Assembly (NCBI RefSeq): GCF_900110775.1
Contig: NZ_FOEP01000005.1
Coordinates: forward strand, 1 to 64,000
DNA from: Thalassovita taeanensis
GTDB lineage: Bacteria; Pseudomonadota; Alphaproteobacteria; Rhodobacterales; Rhodobacteraceae
Direction of reading: 5' to 3'
Length of the DNA: 64,000 bases
Part shown: positions 17,691 to 27,289 of the stretch, one piece after another
How positions within the stretch are numbered: position 1 is the stretch's first letter
How the letters are laid out: each line of letters starts with the position of its first letter
Position numbers and translations under genes: made by a program
The notes under the pieces: model-generated
The model's database searches: none
What the model was told of the DNA's origin: nothing
The model's input: the letters and a program-made list of their open reading frames with translations, nothing else

Positions 17691-20315
17691 GTGAAACACT
17701 CTCATAACTTCATGGCCACGGCCAGCACACTGGCGATCATCTCGCTGGTCGGCAGCGTCGCATACGCGGCGCCGGAAGCAGGCTCCGTGATTGGTAACCA
17801 AGCCGTCGCGACATATACCAACAGCGCTGGCGACACGATCACAGTGACCTCGAACAAGGTCGAGACCATCGTTCAGCAAGTTGCGGGCGTCACTCTGACC
17901 TCCGACAACACAGAAGAGATCGCCCCCGGCGGCAAGGCTTTCTTGCCTCACATCATCACCAACGACGGCAACGGACCAGACAGCTTCTCGCTGACAGCGG
18001 TTGAAGGGGCCGGTGATTTCGATTTCGCTTCGGTCACCTTCTATCCTGACGCCGACATGAACGGTGTTGCAGATTCGGCTACGCCAATCACCGTAACCCC
18101 AACCCTGGCACCGGGCGAGCAGTTCGGTATCGTCATCGACGCAACAGCGCCTTCGACCGCCGTTGCTGGCGATATCGAAACCTTGGCGATCACCACCACC
18201 AGCACGCTGGATGGCACGATCTCGTCTGATAACCTTGACACTCTGACCGTTGCCAACGGTGCGATCATGGAACTGGTCAAGTCGATGGTCGTCGACAAAA
18301 GCGCCGGTGACCCGAACATCGTGGACCAGGGCGATACCGTTGAAATCACCCTGACATACTCCAACACGGGTCTCGCACCCTCGGTCGATTATTCGGTCGA
18401 AGACGTGTTGGATCTGCGTCTGCCTTACACGGTTGCTTCGGCCCAGTGGTCGGACCGTGTTGTGGCCGGTGGTCTGGACGAAACCAACGGAACCGGCATC
18501 GACGCCACGAACGGTTCGGGCGAAACCATCGCATATCAGTACAACTCGGCGAACAACACGATCGACTTCGCGGTTTCCAACGTGGCATCGGGCCGTACCG
18601 GCAGCGTGACATTCGAAGTGACCATCGGCGCCTTGGCCGAAGCGGGACTGATCGAAAACATCGCCACGCAATCGGACAACACCGGTGTCTATCCGCCGTC
18701 GAACACCGCTTCGGTGTATGTGGACGAGCAATTTGCCCATGTGATCGACGACACCTTCACCCAGACCGATACAACTGTCGTCCGGTCGCTGACCGATGAC
18801 GGTGCGGCGGGCGATGATGTAGTCACTGAATCCTCCGACGTTTCGCAGGGCGGTGTGATTGCATTCGAATTCGTGATCGGCAACGACAGCAACCAGACCG
18901 ACAGCTATGCGCTGGATGTTGTGAACGGCGACTTTCCGACAGGTACGACCTTCCGCTTTGTTGGCTCCGATGGCGTAACCCCGATCGTGGGAAGCGTGGG
19001 CCCGCTGGCCGCAGGCGACGCAACCAAAGTGACCTTGCTGGCAACTCTGCCGACAGACGCTACTCCAACTGCAGCAGGCGCGACCAACTACACCGCAAGC
19101 GTTTCTGCAACGTCGGATCAGGGCGGCGCGGTTAACACCTCGGCAGCCGAGTTCGACGGCGCGGTTCTGGCCGCAGCGGTCGACCTCGTGAACGTCAATA
19201 CCGGCAACGAAGGTACCGGAGCCGAACCATATAGCGACGGTGTGGCTGCACCTTGGGTGACCGAACTGACCGATCCAGGCCAGGCAGTAACCTTCCCGAT
19301 GAGCATCACGAACCAAGGCCCGACCTCGGACAGCTACAACCTTTCGCTGGCAACGCCTCTGCCGACTGGCTGGACATACGAGTTCCAACTGGCTGATGGC
19401 ACTGTCGTGACCAATACCGGGACGATCCGGGCAGGTGACACTGCGGACTTCTTCGTTGTGGTGACACCGGCGGCAGACGCACCGCCCCTGACTGAACTGG
19501 TTGAAATCGCGCTGGTTTCTCCGGTGTCGGAGCAGGGCGATACGATCGTGAACGCTGTAACCGTGAACGAGATCGTCGATGTGTCGATCGTCGCCAGCCA
19601 GACTGTTCAGGCAGCCCCCGGCGGCGTTGTGGACATCCTCCACACGGTCACCAACAACGGTAACATCAACATCACCGAAGGCGCGATCCTGCAGACCGGT
19701 CTGACCGAATTCAGCGGAACGATCTACTGGGATCAGAACGGTGATGGCGTGTTGGACAGCTCGGACCCGGTTGTTGACAACTTCGATGACATCGGTGGCC
19801 TTGCGGCAGGCGATACGGCAACTCTGATCTACCGTGTTCAGGTCGCTTCCACCCCCGGCATGTCTGAGATCGGCACACTGGCACTTGGCGACAGCCTGAA
19901 CGGTGCGACCAAATCGGACGCTGACACGGCCAACAACGCGGTCGCCGACCAGATCGTGATTGTGTCCGGTGATGTCACCTTGGTGAAGACACAGGCGATC
20001 GACCCTGCCTGTAACGGCAACCCCGGCACCTTCACCAAAGAGCGTCAGGACGTCGAGCCGAACCAGTGCATCCGCTATCGCGTGGTTGCCAGCAACTCGG
20101 GCACCTCGCCAGTGGACAGCGTCGAGATCAAGGACCTCATCCCTACCTACACCGCGCTGGAAACAGCATGTGGCGCAGCCTGTGATCCCACCGTCGCCCC
20201 CGTTGCCGGAAGCGCTGTGAACGCCGCCACACCGGGCAGCATCTCCAGCACCCACGGCACCGTCGATCCGGGCTCTTTTGCTCAGCTCGAATTCACCGTG
20301 CGGGTCGACAACTAA
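17691..20315 (+). CDS. Exported DUF11-repeat protein
   Basis: An 874-residue exported protein starting at GTG behind AAAGGTAAAG. The signal peptide ends near VAYA. An N-terminal module (28-70: IGNQAVATYTNSAGD, TSNKVETIVQQV) is followed by about six beta-sandwich units starting near residues 72, 192, 348, 495, 627 and 761. Each has a strand of the kind TNDGNGPDSF, SNTGLAPS, TNQGPTSDSYNL or TNNGNINITEG. The last unit is a clear DUF11 domain with four cysteines (DPAC, NQC, TAC, AAC), the only ones in the mature protein. There is no membrane anchor. The build suggests an extended, rod-like surface or periplasmic protein. Confidence 0.82.
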   Translation: MKHSHNFMATASTLAIISLVGSVAYAAPEAGSVIGNQAVATYTNSAGDTITVTSNKVETIVQQVAGVTLTSDNTEEIAPGGKAFLPHIITNDGNGPDSFSLTAVEGAGDFDFASVTFYPDADMNGVADSATPITVTPTLAPGEQFGIVIDATAPSTAVAGDIETLAITTTSTLDGTISSDNLDTLTVANGAIMELVKSMVVDKSAGDPNIVDQGDTVEITLTYSNTGLAPSVDYSVEDVLDLRLPYTVASAQWSDRVVAGGLDETNGTGIDATNGSGETIAYQYNSANNTIDFAVSNVASGRTGSVTFEVTIGALAEAGLIENIATQSDNTGVYPPSNTASVYVDEQFAHVIDDTFTQTDTTVVRSLTDDGAAGDDVVTESSDVSQGGVIAFEFVIGNDSNQTDSYALDVVNGDFPTGTTFRFVGSDGVTPIVGSVGPLAAGDATKVTLLATLPTDATPTAAGATNYTASVSATSDQGGAVNTSAAEFDGAVLAAAVDLVNVNTGNEGTGAEPYSDGVAAPWVTELTDPGQAVTFPMSITNQGPTSDSYNLSLATPLPTGWTYEFQLADGTVVTNTGTIRAGDTADFFVVVTPAADAPPLTELVEIALVSPVSEQGDTIVNAVTVNEIVDVSIVASQTVQAAPGGVVDILHTVTNNGNINITEGAILQTGLTEFSGTIYWDQNGDGVLDSSDPVVDNFDDIGGLAAGDTATLIYRVQVASTPGMSEIGTLALGDSLNGATKSDADTANNAVADQIVIVSGDVTLVKTQAIDPACNGNPGTFTKERQDVEPNQCIRYRVVASNSGTSPVDSVEIKDLIPTYTALETACGAACDPTVAPVAGSAVNAATPGSISSTHGTVDPGSFAQLEFTVRVDN

Positions 20316-20345
20316 GCCACGGCTTTCTCGACCACCAAAACAATC

Positions 20346-20397
20346 GGCATCTCCCAATCACCGGGGGATGCCACCCAACCCCCCCCCCAAAAAAAAA
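20346..20397 (+). promoter_or_regulatory. Intergenic hairpin plus C10-A9 homopolymer tract
   Basis: GGCATCTCCC (20346-20355) pairs with GGGGGATGCC (20363-20372), a 10-bp stem with one G-U pair. It is followed not by T but by ten C (20379-20388) and nine A (20389-20397), 22 bases before the start of the beta-barrel protein. The hairpin may be an RNA stability or attenuation element. The tract could vary in length by slippage. Confidence 0.5.
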
Positions 20398-20419
20398 GTA
20401 TTAGTTAAAGGAAAGCCCG

Positions 20420-23400
20420 ATGTTTCGTATGTTCCGCAGCTTTGCAGCCCTGACCTCCCGGCTTTTCCTTGTTGAAATCATTCTTCTGATCTTTTTCGCG
20501 ACACTTGCAGCCGCAGCGCCGGTCGCCTCTGGGACAAGGATCGTCAACATCGCGATCACAACCTATTTCAACGAAGCGCTGGGGATCACGGAAACCGTGC
20601 AATCCAACCAGGTCGAGGCGACAGTGGTCGCAGTCCCCGGGATCGAGGTGACAGGCTACTCCGAACTTTGGCTGTCACGCGGCGCGCAGGATCAGCACTA
20701 CTTTTCCATCGAGAATATCGGCAACATACCCATTCAGGCCCGCGTTGCGATCGACGCCGCAGGCGAAGACGGGCTGCTGCGCCGCCCCCGCCTGATCCAA
20801 GATGCCAACGGCAACGGGCTGGAAGACGCAGGCGAGCCGGAACTGGTTGCCGATCAGATGATCACCCTGGCGATGGGGCAGACGATGCAGCTTATCTATG
20901 GGTTCGGGGTTGTGTCCGATGCGCAGGCTGGAAAAACCGCCACGTCGGTGCTGCGTCTGAGCCCGGTTCTGGCAAACCCGAGTGCGGCCATTCTGGGCAA
21001 TCTTGCTGCCAGCGGCATTGTTCGCACGGTCGAAGGCGGCTTTGAGATCAACAAATCCGTCGCGCGCCGCAAGGTCGCGCAGGGCGAGGAACTGACCTAC
21101 ACCCTGCGTCTGCGCAACAATTCCGAGGCAGATATCGCTGCATATGACAGCATCAATGGCGATGCGCTTTTGATCGACGGCCAGGCAAGCACCGGCATTC
21201 TTGTGCTGGACTCGGTGCCGCTGAACACTCGCTTTGCCGCGCCGCGTGACGCCGGTGGGCTTGATGCCGTCTATCACCTGCGCGGCACTGCACCGCAGCA
21301 CTACACTACGCGCGTGCCCGCAGATCTGTCCTCGGTTGATGCTGTCGGTTTCTTCTGGGACGGCGACTATCCCGTGGGGCAGTCATCTGACCTGTCGTTC
21401 GATGTTCTGCTGCCCCAAAATTTGGGCGATGTCACCGTGCGGAATATCGGGTGGGCCTATTTCATGCGTGCGGGCGAAACCGAACGCGCGGAATCGAACG
21501 AGGTCGTTCTTGCTTATACATCAGCCACCGAAGCCACGCTGAGCTTTGTCGATCCGAGCAACCGCACCACTGCTGCTTTCGGGCAGCTCGGCACGGATAC
21601 CGGCCTTTTGGTAACCGCTGGCGGCTGCAATGCAAGCAACGCGATTGACAGCGTTCAGGTGACCGTCTGGAGCCTGTTCACCGGCGACACCGAGGTCGTG
21701 ACGGCGACGGAAACCGGTCCCAACACCGGCATCTTCGTATCCGGCCCGCTGCCGTTGACACGCATGGGCACTGAAGTGTCCGGCGATGGCGTGATCGCGT
21801 CAGATGAGGGCGATACGTTGCAGGCGATGGCCGATTGCGCAGGCATCAGCCTGATCGCGGATATTCCCGTGAACCCCGGCAACTTCGTGTTCAACAGCGT
21901 CACCAACGCGCCGGTCGGCAATGCAAACGTCTTGCTGTTGAGTGCAACCGGGGCGACCGTCGCAAGCGCGACCACTGACGCGCGTGGGTTCTTCAGCTTG
22001 GGGTCCGTCCCGGCAGGCGATTATCGTCTGAATGTCGACCCGCCTGAGGGGTTCGCCTTCGCCTCTGTGCGCAAGACGTTCGATACCTACAATCGTTCGG
22101 TTGTGGTCGGCTCGGCCTATGGCCAAACCTTTTCGCACCCCGGTGGCTTGTTCTACCGGACGGATATTCCCGTCGATCCCGCCTATGGCGTTCCTGTGGC
22201 ACTGGAAAAGTCCGCTGACAAAGCCAGCGTGATGACCAGCGAACCTGTCGTCTATACGCTGACTGCACATAACAACATGGATCAGGCGCTGATGGCGGCC
22301 CAGATCCTCGATCGCCCGCCTTTTGGGGCCGAAATGATCGCGGGGTCGGTGACGTTGGACGGTCAAAGCTGGCCGGACCCGACGCGTGACAGTGATGGTG
22401 ATTTCCTGTTCGATCTTGGGATGCTGCGCCCGTTGGAAACCAAAGTTCTGACCTATGTGCTGCGCTATTCCCCGGCCGCCCGCGAAGGGCGCAACTATAA
22501 CACCGCCGTGCTAAGCGGTCGTCAAGCAGGCACCGGCCAGCCGCGGGTTTCCAACTCCGTCAGCACCTATGTCAAACTCGATAACAGCGGCGGCGTGTTC
22601 TCCCGCGAGGGCACGATCATCGGGTCGGTCTTCATGGATTGCAACGGTAACGGCCTGCGTGATGGCGCGGAGGAACCCGGCGTGCCCGGCGTCAAGATCG
22701 CGACACAGGAAGGGCTGATCGTTGTCACCGACGTCGACGGTAAATATTCACTGTTCGGCCTGCGCCCCAAAAGCCACGTTCTGGGCCTGACGTCGCGGAC
22801 CTTGCCCGAAGGCACCCGCGCAGTGGCTACGCGCACCACCGATATGAGGCTTGGCGGCACGCGGCTGGTTGATCTGAAGCGCGGCGAATTGCGCGATGAA
22901 CACTTTGCGCTGGAAGGATGTAGCGCGGCGGTCTTCGACGAAATCGCTGCCCGTGTCGAAATCTTCGAAAGCCGCGATGACAACAGTTCGCTTTTGCTGT
23001 CGGACCTGCCTATCCAGACCAGCCGCCCCGATACCCGCAGCGTGCGCAGCGAAGCCGGGATCGCAACCTCGAGCCAGATCCGTTCCGGTTCTGTGGCCGC
23101 CAAGGCCGCCGGTGCTACTCCCGCGCCGGGGCTGGAGGGCAAGGCGCGCTCCAACAGCCAGACCACAGAGCCGCTTGAAAACCTGATCCGCGATCTGAAG
23201 CCACAGATCGGGTTCATCGGCCTGCCCGAAAACGGCAAAATCCGTCGCAACACCCTGACGGTGCGCCTGAAGGGCCCCGCCGATCTGGAGCTCGCACTCA
23301 GCCTCAACGGGACCGAGGTGTCGTCCAGCCGTATCGGCGAAAGATCCGTCTGGGCGCGGGGTAATGTACAGGCGATGGAATTTGTCGCGGTCAAGCTGCG

Positions 23401-26155
23401 TGCGGGTGAAAATACGCTGATCGTAACCGGCAAAGATCAGTTCGGAGTCGAACGCGCCCGCCACGCGGTGACGCTGGCCGCCCCCGGCGAACCCGCCCGG
23501 ATCGAGATCATCGCGCCCAAATCGGCTCCGGCTTCGGCAGGCACCATTGTGCCGGTCGTCGTGCGCGTGCTTGACGGATCCGGCACACCGGTTCTGGCCT
23601 CGGGCACTGTGACGTTGCGCGCGAACCGCGCCGAGTGGGATGTGACCGATATCCGCCCCGATCAGGTCGGCCTGCAAGCGTTCATCGACAACGGCGAGGC
23701 AACGTTTGGCCTGATCGCCCCCCAGATCACCGGGCGTGACCTGATTGAGGTCAAAAGCGCTTTCGGCAGCGCCAGCCACAACATCGCCTTCACGGCGGAT
23801 CTTGACGAACGCATCATGGTGGGGGTGATCGAAGGCGCGGTGGCATTGCATGGCCGTGGCGACCTGATCGAAAACGACCGGATCAGCCCGTTCGAGGACA
23901 CGGCAACTGGTCTGCGCGGCGAAGTTTACCTCAAAGGTCGCATCAAAGGCGATGCACTGCTGACCCTACGCTACAGCTCTGATCGCGACACCGAAGACCG
24001 CCTGTTCCGCGATATTCGGGGCGACGAATACTACCCTGTCTATGGCGACAACTCCGAGCGCGGCTTTGATGCGCAATCGTCGTCCAACCTGTACGTCAAA
24101 GTCGAAAAGGGCAGTTCGTATGTTCTTTATGGCGATATCGCCATCGAGCCCGAGTCGGATGTTTTTGAACTGGGTGGATATTCGCGCGTCGCCACCGGCG
24201 CCAAGGCAGGGTGGCAGAGTGACCGCGTCAGCGTCACCATTTTCGCAGCGCAAACGACCGATGGTCAGCGTGTGGTCGAAATTTCCGGCCGGGGCGTGTC
24301 CGGGCCCTATGATCTGGACCTGACTGGTTTCCGCGAAGGGTCGGACCGGGTGGAAATTTTGGTGCGCGATCGTGATACCGGTGACATCTTGTCGGAACAG
24401 CCGCAGCGCCGGATGACCGACTATGTGCTCGACTACTTCCGTAATGCACTGATTTTCAATTCAGAAGTTCCGCAGGCCGATCGTGACGGTAACCCGATCA
24501 GCATCCGCGTGACCTATGAGGCCACAGCCGAAAGCGGCGACCGCTACTGGCTCTATGGCGGTGAGGTGAATGTTCAGGTGAATGACAACACTCGGATCGG
24601 TGTGCGCGCGGTTCACGCCGACGCCCAAAAGATGAGTGATGAGCGCGAGCGCGTCCACGCCGCCTATGTTCAGGCCCGCCTGAATGCGCGGACGACGCTC
24701 GAAGTCGAAGCCGCGCAGGCCGAAAACGGCGAAGGTCAAACCGGATCTGCGATCCGTCTGCTGATGATCCATGAAGGCAAAAAATCGCGCCTGTCGATCG
24801 AGGCCGTGCATACCGGCCGCTATTTTGCCCCCACCGGCAGCCCGACCCGGCCCGGAACCGACCGGATTTCGCTCGACTACCGTCTGGATATGAAAAACGG
24901 CACCCGTCTGACAGCCGAGGCAGATTACATTGCCGACCGCATCGCGGGCAGCGAAATTCTGCACGCTGGGGTGGCGCTTGAAAAACAGCTTGGTGACCAT
25001 GCCCGCACGCAGGTCGGGCTCGAGATTGACCATGACCTTAACGATCCTGACAACATCGTGGTTCGGGCCCGTCAGGGCGTGGACTGGACCACCGCCTCGG
25101 CGCCGAACCTCACCTTCCATCTTGAGACTCGCCAAGTCGTGTCCGGTAGCGGCGAAAGCAGCCTGACATTGGGCATGGATCATCAGATTTCACCCCGCGT
25201 CGCTCTGAGTGGCGAGGCTGAATTCTCGATCGGCGATGGTACTGACGAGCTCAAGCGGCTGCGTGTTGGCCTGGACTACCAAATCGCTGAGTGGCTGGAG
25301 GGGCGCTCAGAATTTATCACGGATGACGACGCGCGCCTCATCCAAGGGGTCCGCGCCGACTGGGAGGTCAATGAGCAACTGTCCCTAAATATGGGGCTGG
25401 AGCATTCACAGGCGCTCGACAGCGATCATGACAGCCTGACCAGCCTCAGCATGGGCGCAAAGTGGAACTCCAAGGATGAAAGCTGGATCGGGCAGGCGGA
25501 TCTTGATCAGACGTTCGAGAAAACCGGAGACACGCTGTATGCGAACCTTGGCGTTGCAGGCCGCATTTCGCCCGACGTGACGTTCCTGGCGCGCAACCGT
25601 TATGCACGGGATGCCCGTGGTGATGGCGACGTGCGGGTGCGTCATCGTGCGCGGCTCGGCCTGTCCTACCGTCCCTCGGATGATCCGCGCATGGCTGTGC
25701 TGGCATGGTACGAGCATCGGCTGGACAAGGGCGCGGCCCGCAGCGTCAGCCATATGTGGTCGGTCGATGGTAGCTATCAGGCCAGCGAGCGGCTCAGCCT
25801 CAATGCCAAATACGCGGGTCATTATCAGCGTACCGGCCTGGCGGGCGGCACAACCGACGCCACTCTCACGCAGCTTTTGCAGGGCGGCCTAACGTATGAT
25901 TTCGCCGACAATCGCGCACGGCTGGGCCTGAATGCCATGCGGTTTTGGGACGACCGCGGCACCGCAACGAACGCCATCGGGGCCGAACTGGGACTTGTTC
26001 TGAACAAAGGCTCGCTGCTGTCGATCGGCTACAACAAATCCAGTGGCCGCCGCCCAAGTGACACCACGCTCTATCAGGAAGGCGTCTTCCTGCGGATCCG
26101 TCTGCTGCTGGATGACTCCCTGTGGGGCCGGTTGCAGGGCTTCGGGTCCGACTGA
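20420..26155 (+). CDS. Giant DUF11-like / outer-membrane beta-barrel fusion protein
   Basis: A 1911-residue exported protein; ATG 20420 follows AAAGGAAAG. After a long signal peptide (LLIFFATLAAAA) comes the same N-terminal module as in the repeat protein. DUF11-like units follow (about 209-330 and 581-720). Carboxypeptidase-regulatory or SdrD-B-like modules are at about 488-560 (NAPVGNANVLLL) and 735-783 (GSVFMDCNGNGLRDG). A linker and Ig-like domain occupy about 918-1130. From about 1158 to the end, some 750 residues alternate short amphipathic strands and turns, as in outer-membrane barrels: DRDTEDRLFRDI, YYPVYGD, RGFDAQSS, SYVLYGDI, RVEILVRDRDTGD. The protein ends GRLQGFGSD, not in a terminal aromatic. 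It probably sits in the outer membrane with the N-terminal domains outside or in the periplasm. Confidence 0.82.
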   Translation: MFRMFRSFAALTSRLFLVEIILLIFFATLAAAAPVASGTRIVNIAITTYFNEALGITETVQSNQVEATVVAVPGIEVTGYSELWLSRGAQDQHYFSIENIGNIPIQARVAIDAAGEDGLLRRPRLIQDANGNGLEDAGEPELVADQMITLAMGQTMQLIYGFGVVSDAQAGKTATSVLRLSPVLANPSAAILGNLAASGIVRTVEGGFEINKSVARRKVAQGEELTYTLRLRNNSEADIAAYDSINGDALLIDGQASTGILVLDSVPLNTRFAAPRDAGGLDAVYHLRGTAPQHYTTRVPADLSSVDAVGFFWDGDYPVGQSSDLSFDVLLPQNLGDVTVRNIGWAYFMRAGETERAESNEVVLAYTSATEATLSFVDPSNRTTAAFGQLGTDTGLLVTAGGCNASNAIDSVQVTVWSLFTGDTEVVTATETGPNTGIFVSGPLPLTRMGTEVSGDGVIASDEGDTLQAMADCAGISLIADIPVNPGNFVFNSVTNAPVGNANVLLLSATGATVASATTDARGFFSLGSVPAGDYRLNVDPPEGFAFASVRKTFDTYNRSVVVGSAYGQTFSHPGGLFYRTDIPVDPAYGVPVALEKSADKASVMTSEPVVYTLTAHNNMDQALMAAQILDRPPFGAEMIAGSVTLDGQSWPDPTRDSDGDFLFDLGMLRPLETKVLTYVLRYSPAAREGRNYNTAVLSGRQAGTGQPRVSNSVSTYVKLDNSGGVFSREGTIIGSVFMDCNGNGLRDGAEEPGVPGVKIATQEGLIVVTDVDGKYSLFGLRPKSHVLGLTSRTLPEGTRAVATRTTDMRLGGTRLVDLKRGELRDEHFALEGCSAAVFDEIAARVEIFESRDDNSSLLLSDLPIQTSRPDTRSVRSEAGIATSSQIRSGSVAAKAAGATPAPGLEGKARSNSQTTEPLENLIRDLKPQIGFIGLPENGKIRRNTLTVRLKGPADLELALSLNGTEVSSSRIGERSVWARGNVQAMEFVAVKLRAGENTLIVTGKDQFGVERARHAVTLAAPGEPARIEIIAPKSAPASAGTIVPVVVRVLDGSGTPVLASGTVTLRANRAEWDVTDIRPDQVGLQAFIDNGEATFGLIAPQITGRDLIEVKSAFGSASHNIAFTADLDERIMVGVIEGAVALHGRGDLIENDRISPFEDTATGLRGEVYLKGRIKGDALLTLRYSSDRDTEDRLFRDIRGDEYYPVYGDNSERGFDAQSSSNLYVKVEKGSSYVLYGDIAIEPESDVFELGGYSRVATGAKAGWQSDRVSVTIFAAQTTDGQRVVEISGRGVSGPYDLDLTGFREGSDRVEILVRDRDTGDILSEQPQRRMTDYVLDYFRNALIFNSEVPQADRDGNPISIRVTYEATAESGDRYWLYGGEVNVQVNDNTRIGVRAVHADAQKMSDERERVHAAYVQARLNARTTLEVEAAQAENGEGQTGSAIRLLMIHEGKKSRLSIEAVHTGRYFAPTGSPTRPGTDRISLDYRLDMKNGTRLTAEADYIADRIAGSEILHAGVALEKQLGDHARTQVGLEIDHDLNDPDNIVVRARQGVDWTTASAPNLTFHLETRQVVSGSGESSLTLGMDHQISPRVALSGEAEFSIGDGTDELKRLRVGLDYQIAEWLEGRSEFITDDDARLIQGVRADWEVNEQLSLNMGLEHSQALDSDHDSLTSLSMGAKWNSKDESWIGQADLDQTFEKTGDTLYANLGVAGRISPDVTFLARNRYARDARGDGDVRVRHRARLGLSYRPSDDPRMAVLAWYEHRLDKGAARSVSHMWSVDGSYQASERLSLNAKYAGHYQRTGLAGGTTDATLTQLLQGGLTYDFADNRARLGLNAMRFWDDRGTATNAIGAELGLVLNKGSLLSIGYNKSSGRRPSDTTLYQEGVFLRIRLLLDDSLWGRLQGFGSD

Positions 26156-26168
26156 ACTTGGTTTTCTG

Positions 26169-26198
26169 AAGAAAGCGGCGCATCCGCGCCGCTTTCTT
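26169..26198 (+). terminator. Terminator of the DUF11 operon
   Basis: AAGAAAGCGGCGC (26169-26181) and GCGCCGCTTTCTT (26186-26198) make a perfect 13-bp stem with an ATCC loop and a partial T run, 13 bases after the stop codon. Confidence 0.85.
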
Positions 26199-26214
26199 TG
26201 AGCGATCACCCGCT

Positions 26215-26502
26215 TCTGATTCGGCAAGGCTGTGGTTTGCGAGCAACGCCTCACGATACAAATCGGCGTCATATTCCCTGTCAGCCAATAGCGATTTTGC
26301 GCCGGGTCGGCTCTGCGCAGCCAGCCGCGTCATAGCCCGAGCAAATACCCCCCATGCCGTTGCCATCGACCGACAGGCGCACGCAAAGCGTGCTGCCGAG
26401 AGGGGCGCTCCCAGCGATGGTAGAGTGTCTTGAGGGGGAGATGGCATCACGCCAACGCGCCCCATTGTGATTAATGGAAAGAACTCCGCTCAAATCAATC
26501 AA
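26215..26502 (-). pseudogene. IS5-family transposase remnant
   Basis: Two short blocks of an IS5-type transposase lie in different frames. VLSINHNGARWRDA (from about 26485 downward) corresponds to the N-terminal GLRWRDAP region. GAKSLLADREYDADLYREALL (in outline, about 26215-26290) corresponds to the DRGYDAD catalytic block. The central part of the gene is missing and the frame changes, so it is dead. It marks an old insertion between the surface-protein operon and the OsmC gene. No terminal repeats could be identified. Confidence 0.75.
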
Positions 26503-26687
26503 AGGGTCCTGAGCCTATGGACGGTACCCAATTGGCGTTGCCCTTCTTTTGGTAGATAACTCGAACAAGAAGCGTTTCAGTGGAGCATTTCGCCCGCGAA
26601 CAGGTCGCGCCCCAATCTGACCGAAGGGCCAAACCTGTTCACCTGAAAGGCGTTCATTTGTTTGCAGACAATGTTGGAAAAGGCGCG

Positions 26688-27164
26688 ATGGTAAAGGAAC
26701 ATGGCTATACGGCGCGGGTGCGTTGGACGGGAAATCGGGGGCAGGGCACAACGGGGTATCGCGCCTACGACCGGACGTGGGATGTGGCGACGCCGGGCAA
26801 GCCGGTGATCCATTGCTCGAACGATCCGCTGTTGGGTGGCGATCCGGGGCTGCACAACCCCGAGGACATGTTGCTGGCCGCGCTCTCGGCCTGTCACATG
26901 TTATGGTATCTGCATTATGCCAGCGTGGCGGGGGTTGTGGTTCTGGCCTATGAGGATGATCCGCGGGGCGAGGGCGAGGTTGCGCCATCCGGGGCGGGGC
27001 GGTTTGTGAGCGCGACGCTGCGGCCGCGGATCACGTTGGCGCCGGGCAGTGATGTGGCGGCAGCTGAGGCGATTCACGAACGAATTCACGAGGTATGCTT
27101 CATCGCGCGTTCGGTGGCGTTTCCGGTTGGCTATGTGGCGGAGTATGTGGTGGCGACGGGGTGA
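26688..27164 (+). CDS. OsmC family protein
   Basis: A 158-residue protein of the OsmC/Ohr fold, generally thiol peroxidases or redox-related proteins. A longer frame begins at 26580, but ATG 26688 (MVKEHGYTARVRWTGN) is preceded by GGAAAAGG and gives the usual start. Motifs are DPLLGGDPGLHNPEDMLLAALSACH in outline, and the C-terminal HEVCFIARSVAFPV, with a cysteine in each. The SACH and CFIA cysteines match the conserved pair of the family. It stands alone; terminal spacing to the next gene is 125 bases. The physiological substrate is not deducible. Confidence 0.85.
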   Translation: MVKEHGYTARVRWTGNRGQGTTGYRAYDRTWDVATPGKPVIHCSNDPLLGGDPGLHNPEDMLLAALSACHMLWYLHYASVAGVVVLAYEDDPRGEGEVAPSGAGRFVSATLRPRITLAPGSDVAAAEAIHERIHEVCFIARSVAFPVGYVAEYVVATG

Positions 27165-27289
27165 GCGCTGCTTTCGGCGGGGATATTTGGAAAATGTGAA
27201 GGGGTTTGGCCGTGGTGCCATGGGGTTACGTGGGCGGGTGGGACATGTTGGCTCTTGCCTGTGCGCGGCGCGGGGCCTAGGCAGGGGAT

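Larger units (their letters stand above)
26156..26687. other. Gene-poor region with terminator and IS5 remnant
   Basis: These 532 bases contain the operon terminator, the transposase remnant and, from about 26503 to 26687, sequence without a supported gene that should include the OsmC promoter. Confidence 0.6.

Noticed and set aside
17604-20357. Minus-strand open frame of 917 codons opposite the repeat protein
   Set aside because: It is the antisense shadow of the 874-residue gene. It has no ribosome site and its translation is Cys/His/Arg-rich without a fold, while the plus strand has a signal peptide and DUF11 units.
20420-26155. Classical type V autotransporter
   Set aside because: The C-terminal 750 residues are far longer than the 250-300-residue autotransporter barrel, and the terminal aromatic residue is absent.
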